From Chitinophagaceae bacterium (GTDB lineage: Bacteria; Bacteroidota; Bacteroidia; Chitinophagales; Chitinophagaceae), in assembly GCA_020403425.1 (NCBI GenBank), contig JADBXR010000011.1, positions 1 through 64,000 of the forward strand: DNA of 64,000 bases, in the 5' to 3' direction. The notes under the pieces are model-generated. The model ran no database searches. It saw nothing but the letters and a program-made list of their open reading frames with translations, and was not told the origin of the DNA. The number at the start of each line of letters is the position of its first letter. Within the stretch, counting starts at the first letter, position 1. Of the stretch, positions 60,378-64,000 are shown one piece after another. Made by a program: the position numbers and the translations under genes.

Positions 60378-63206
60378 GTGAAGAAAATTGCTACCCTGGT
60401 CCTTCTTGCTTTTTTATCCCTCTCTGTGGCTGCTCAAAAGGCCAAAGTGGCCGGTAAGGTATCTAACAGCAAAAATGAAGGTCTGGCAGGCGTTACCATC
60501 CGCATCTCCGGCGCCATCACCGGTACCATCAAGTCGGATGTGGACGGTAGATTCTCTTTCAATGCCGAATCCGGGAAAAAATATTCGCTCACTTTCTCTT
60601 ATGTAGGTTATAAGGACAAAGAGGTGAATGATATCGCCCTCACTAACGCATCAGAGGAAGAGACCGTTAACGTGATCCTGGAAGAAGCCGGTAAGGCCCT
60701 GGAAGCCGTTACGGTAAAAGCTTCGGCACGTAATACCAGCGCCAGGGGCGAAACCATTAACGCACTCATTTCTTACCAGAAGAATACCTCGGCCGTAGCA
60801 CAGGTGATCTCCGGCGAAGCCATCAAGCGGTCGCCCGATAAAAATACCAGCGAAGTGCTGAAAAGGGTTCCCGGTACTTCGGTACAGGAAGGTAAATACC
60901 TGATCGTTCGTGGTCTGGCCGACCGTTATAACCAGGCCATGCTGAACGGCGTACTGCTCACCAGCACCGAACCCGACAGGAAAACCTTCTCTTTCGATGT
61001 GTTCCCTGCACCTATGATCGACAATATCATCATCAACAAAGCTTTTGTTCCCGAATTGCCCGGTGAGTGGGCGGGAGGTCTGGTGCAGGTGAATACCAAA
61101 GACATCCCTTCCAGCAATTTCTTTACTGTTCAGCTGGGTACCGGTTTCAATACCCAGACCGCAGGGTCTGATTTTTACCAGTACCAGGGCGGTAAACTGG
61201 ATTTCCTGGGTTTTGACGATGGTACCCGTGGCCTGCCTGCCAGCATGCCCACCAAATCTGTGTTCAACAGTCTCGACCAGACACAAAAGACCGAATTGGG
61301 CAAACAGTTCCCGAATATCTGGGGCACCAATAAGAACGCCGCTAACTTTTTCCCGGTAACCAATAAGTCCTTCCAGGTAAGCGGTGGATTTAACAGGAAC
61401 CTGGGCAGCAGCAGCAAACTGGGCGTGGTATTGGCACTCACCTATAACCAGAGTTTCAAAAGGACCAATTTCGAGAACCGCCTGTACTCCATCAACGGAG
61501 GAACGGCCAGCCTGAACTTTGATTATTACAACGATAAATACAGCCAGGATGTATTATGGGGTGCACTGGGTAATGTGACCCTGCAACTGGGCGCTAATCA
61601 TAAGATCTCCTGGAAATCGATCCTGAACGTAAACGCAACCGATTATACCACCAAACGTACCGGTAAGGATTTTGAGAACGATCCCATCAATGGTGAGAAT
61701 ATCCGCGCAACAGAGCTGGCGCTGAAATCCAATACCTTCTTCAATACACAGGTGACAGGAGACCATAACCTGCCAGCCCTGAAAGCCAAGTTCCACTGGT
61801 ACGGCAGCTTTAACATCCTTGACCAGTATATTCCTGACCAACGTCGTATCCAGTACAACCAGAACGTGGTGGTGCCGGGTTCTCCTTACCTGTTGCTGGT
61901 ATCGGCCTCTAAGACCTCACAGCGCAGCGGTAGCCGTTACTTCGGATTCCTGAGCGATTATGTATATACAGCCGGTGGTGATATTGCCAAGAATTTCACC
62001 ATGGGCGGTCGCACACAATCTGTAAAACTGGGTTACCTGTTACAGGTGAAAGACCGTTTGTTCGACTCCAGGCCTTTCTCTGTTTACCTGCCGATCGATA
62101 ATCCTTCTTTGCGTTTGCTGAGTGAGGACCAGGTGTTCAGTCCGCAGAACTACGGTACCGGTTTCGATAACAAATTTGCCTTCAACGAGATCTATGGCGA
62201 TCAATACCGTTATATGGCCAACACCATCCTGAACGCAGGTTTCCTGCAGTTCGATAACCAGTTGGGCCGCCAGCTGCGTGCTACCTGGGGACTGCGCTGG
62301 GAGAATTTTGATCAGCTCGTAGGAAGTGTTAACCAGAAAGACCCACGACATGTACATACCCAGGTAAATGACTTTTTACCCGGTGCCAATTTTACCTATA
62401 AGTTGAATGAGCAGACCAACCTGCGTCTCTCCGGTTCACAGACCGTGATCAGACCAGAGTTCCGTGAGTTGAGTCCCTTCGCGTTCTTCGATTTTGACCT
62501 GGGTGCCACCACTACCGGTAACAAGGACCTGCAGCGTACCAAAGTGACCAATGCCGACCTGCGTTACGAGTTCTACCCAAGAGCGGGTGAACTGTTCACC
62601 GTAGGCGTGTTCTATAAGTACTTCAACAAACCCATCGAGTTATACTTTAACCAGACAGGCGCCGGAAGTTCCAGCACTTTCAACTACATCAATGCCGATA
62701 AGGCCTCAGGTTATGGTGTGGAACTGGATCTCCGCAAGAAATTGGATGTAGTGGCAGATGCTTTGCGCAACTTCACTTTCCAGGGTAACTTCTCTTATAT
62801 CTATAACCGTGTTACCAGTGAAGGTACCAACCTCGATCGTCCCATGCAGGGCCAGAGTCCTTACCTCATCAACGCCTCTTTACAGTACGATGTAGAGAAG
62901 TACGGGATCAGCACCACTTTATTGTTCAACCAGATCGGCCGCCGTATTCTGTATGTGGGTAGTAACGAATACCCTCCGGTATGGGAGAACCCGCGTGCAC
63001 TGATCGATCTCCAGATCGCCAAAAAAGTGCTGAAGAGGAAAGGAGAGCTGAAACTGAATATCTCAGACCTGCTGAATCAGGTGGCCTACTACTACCACGA
63101 CCTGAATAACAACGGTAAGTTCGATAAAGGCGGGGCAGATGCCATTTCCATAGCCCGTAAATACGGAACCAATGTGAGCCTTTCATTCTCTTACAGTATC
63201 AAATAA
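60378..63206 (+). CDS. TonB-dependent receptor with carboxypeptidase-like domain
   Basis: 942 residues, GTG start (no nearby ATG) opening a signal peptide (LSLSVAAQ). A carboxypeptidase-like regulatory domain (about 20-110), plug (about 135-240; EVLKRVPGTSVQEGKYLIVRG, then PELPGEWAGGLVQVNT) and a large barrel ending YGTNVSLSFSYSIK follow. It lacks the SusC signature, so it is an iron- or vitamin-type or general TonB receptor that works with the beta-helix lipoprotein gene 37 bp downstream. That pair is common in Bacteroidota. It lies outside the repeat-bounded locus. Confidence 0.9.
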   Translation: MKKIATLVLLAFLSLSVAAQKAKVAGKVSNSKNEGLAGVTIRISGAITGTIKSDVDGRFSFNAESGKKYSLTFSYVGYKDKEVNDIALTNASEEETVNVILEEAGKALEAVTVKASARNTSARGETINALISYQKNTSAVAQVISGEAIKRSPDKNTSEVLKRVPGTSVQEGKYLIVRGLADRYNQAMLNGVLLTSTEPDRKTFSFDVFPAPMIDNIIINKAFVPELPGEWAGGLVQVNTKDIPSSNFFTVQLGTGFNTQTAGSDFYQYQGGKLDFLGFDDGTRGLPASMPTKSVFNSLDQTQKTELGKQFPNIWGTNKNAANFFPVTNKSFQVSGGFNRNLGSSSKLGVVLALTYNQSFKRTNFENRLYSINGGTASLNFDYYNDKYSQDVLWGALGNVTLQLGANHKISWKSILNVNATDYTTKRTGKDFENDPINGENIRATELALKSNTFFNTQVTGDHNLPALKAKFHWYGSFNILDQYIPDQRRIQYNQNVVVPGSPYLLLVSASKTSQRSGSRYFGFLSDYVYTAGGDIAKNFTMGGRTQSVKLGYLLQVKDRLFDSRPFSVYLPIDNPSLRLLSEDQVFSPQNYGTGFDNKFAFNEIYGDQYRYMANTILNAGFLQFDNQLGRQLRATWGLRWENFDQLVGSVNQKDPRHVHTQVNDFLPGANFTYKLNEQTNLRLSGSQTVIRPEFRELSPFAFFDFDLGATTTGNKDLQRTKVTNADLRYEFYPRAGELFTVGVFYKYFNKPIELYFNQTGAGSSSTFNYINADKASGYGVELDLRKKLDVVADALRNFTFQGNFSYIYNRVTSEGTNLDRPMQGQSPYLINASLQYDVEKYGISTTLLFNQIGRRILYVGSNEYPPVWENPRALIDLQIAKKVLKRKGELKLNISDLLNQVAYYYHDLNNNGKFDKGGADAISIARKYGTNVSLSFSYSIK

Positions 63207-63243
63207 AATAAAGCCAACAAGTAAACGCTATAAAAACACAAAC

Positions 63244-64000
63244 ATGAAAAAGTTACTTATCCTGATTACATCGGTGGGATTGCTCGCAACCAGCTGTCGT
63301 AAGATCGAAGTGGACGGTGGAACAACCACTACCACCACTCCGTCTCCTACAGCAGAGAATACCATCCTGGAGGGTCGTATCATCAACAACCTTACCCTGA
63401 AAGCAGCGTATACCTACAAGCTGCGCGGACTGGTATATGTGACCAACGGGGCCATCCTGACCATCGAGCCGGGAACCAAGATCGTGGGTGAGAACGGAAG
63501 GAACGGCTGTCTGATCATTACACGAGGTGCCAAGATCATCGCAGACGGTACACCCGATAAACCGATCGTATTTACATCAGAAGCGCCTACACCACAGCGT
63601 GGCGACTGGGCCGGCCTGGTTGTCCTGGGTCAGGCACCCAATAACTCTTCTTTCAATGGTGTGGATGGTATAGGTGAGATAGAGGGTGGTATCAATAACA
63701 GTGATGGCCTGGGTCTGTATGGACTGGGCGCTACTTCCTCCAACCTGGCCGATAACAGCGGGATCCTGCGTTATGTAAGGATCGAATATGCCGGATACGC
63801 TTTCCTGCCCGATAAGGAGATCAACGGTTTGACCCTGGGTGGTGTGGGTAACCAGACCATTGTTGACTATGTACAGGTATCGTATGCCAATGATGACTCA
63901 TTCGAGTGGTTCGGCGGTTCTGTTAACTGTAAACACCTGATCTCATTCCGTACACTGGATGATGACTTCGATACCGATAACGGTTTCAGCGGTAAGGTAC
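63244..64000 (+). CDS. Beta-helix lipoprotein partner, partial
   Basis: The frame opens at ATG 63244 and runs to the window edge (252 codons, no stop). It has a lipoprotein signal (LLATSC, Cys near residue 19) and a Thr/Pro-rich linker. The rest is a right-handed beta-helix-type sequence with the well-known blocks ILTIEPGTKIVGE, IVFTSEAP, GDWAGLVVLGQAP and DDSFEWFGGSVNCKHL, DDDFDTDNGFSGKV. This family sits next to TonB-dependent receptors in many Bacteroidota and is probably a surface-exposed partner that presents substrate. The function is not established. Confidence 0.85.
   Translation, partial: MKKLLILITSVGLLATSCRKIEVDGGTTTTTTPSPTAENTILEGRIINNLTLKAAYTYKLRGLVYVTNGAILTIEPGTKIVGENGRNGCLIITRGAKIIADGTPDKPIVFTSEAPTPQRGDWAGLVVLGQAPNNSSFNGVDGIGEIEGGINNSDGLGLYGLGATSSNLADNSGILRYVRIEYAGYAFLPDKEINGLTLGGVGNQTIVDYVQVSYANDDSFEWFGGSVNCKHLISFRTLDDDFDTDNGFSGKV

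Overview
The window comes from a Bacteroidota chromosome, most likely family Chitinophagaceae or a close relative. The evidence is a SusC/SusD pair, TonB-dependent receptors with carboxypeptidase-like N-terminal domains, a type IX secretion (T9SS) sorting domain and PorV-like protein, CTnDOT-type tra genes, and promoters of the TTG-N19/20-TAnnTTTG type. The family assignment is inferred from overall protein character, not from a marker gene.

Layout. (1) 1-1411: nested insertion sequences. A complete IS3-family element (142-1360, 4-bp target duplication TTAA) has inserted into the 5' end of a second IS3-family element that runs off the left edge. (2) 1.6-20.5 kb: part of an integrative conjugative element (ICE). 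An RteC-like protein comes first, then an accessory block (outer-membrane protein, 1658-residue repeat protein with a T9SS sorting domain, lipoprotein, PorV-like barrel). A terminator-like hairpin and the transfer operon follow (TraE, unknown, TraF, TraG, TraI-like, coiled-coil protein, TraJ, TraK, TraM, TraN, two cargo-type proteins, three small DNA-binding proteins). Relaxase, coupling protein and TraL are not seen. (3) 20.6-32.1 kb: a defence/toxin-antitoxin island. It holds an MntA-HepT pair, a broken tyrosine integrase, and a three-gene minus-strand operon: DUF4297/Cap4-like nuclease, Rad50/SMC-like ATPase and a 1288-residue membrane YobI/KAP-like NTPase. A GT25-like protein and a winged-helix/nucleotidyltransferase pair lie beyond. 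(4) 32.1-32.6 kb: a repeat-rich non-coding stretch. (5) 32.9-59.2 kb: a polysaccharide utilisation and sugar-acid catabolic locus. It encodes a sugar porter, a ROK kinase/mannose-6-phosphate isomerase fusion, SusC/SusD, a heparinase II/III-like lyase, a DUF4861 protein, a glycosylasparaginase, CutC, a GH105-DUF2264 fusion and an AraC regulator. These are followed by an aldolase, two dehydrogenases, an FAD oxidoreductase, an IlvD/Edd-type dehydratase, a phosphatase-superfamily protein and a hexuronate-type MFS porter. (6) 59.3-60.05 kb: an IS3 remnant and a second copy of the non-coding repeat. (7) 60.4-64 kb: a TonB-dependent receptor and its lipoprotein partner, probably native chromosome.

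Together the window reads as stacked mobile segments. A recurrent non-coding module (conserved TTGAAAATCA and CTCTCTG blocks, each copy followed by its own hairpin, usually with GGTGACAC-type motifs) occurs at about 21.6 kb (minus strand), 32.2 kb and 59.9 kb. Two copies directly bracket the carbohydrate locus, and the third lies at the end of the ICE beside the dead integrase. The best candidate for an undescribed system is the nuclease/Rad50-like/YobI operon at 23.2-30.0 kb. The second is the T9SS cargo plus dedicated PorV-like protein carried inside a conjugative element. All assignments are by reading only; no database search was run.
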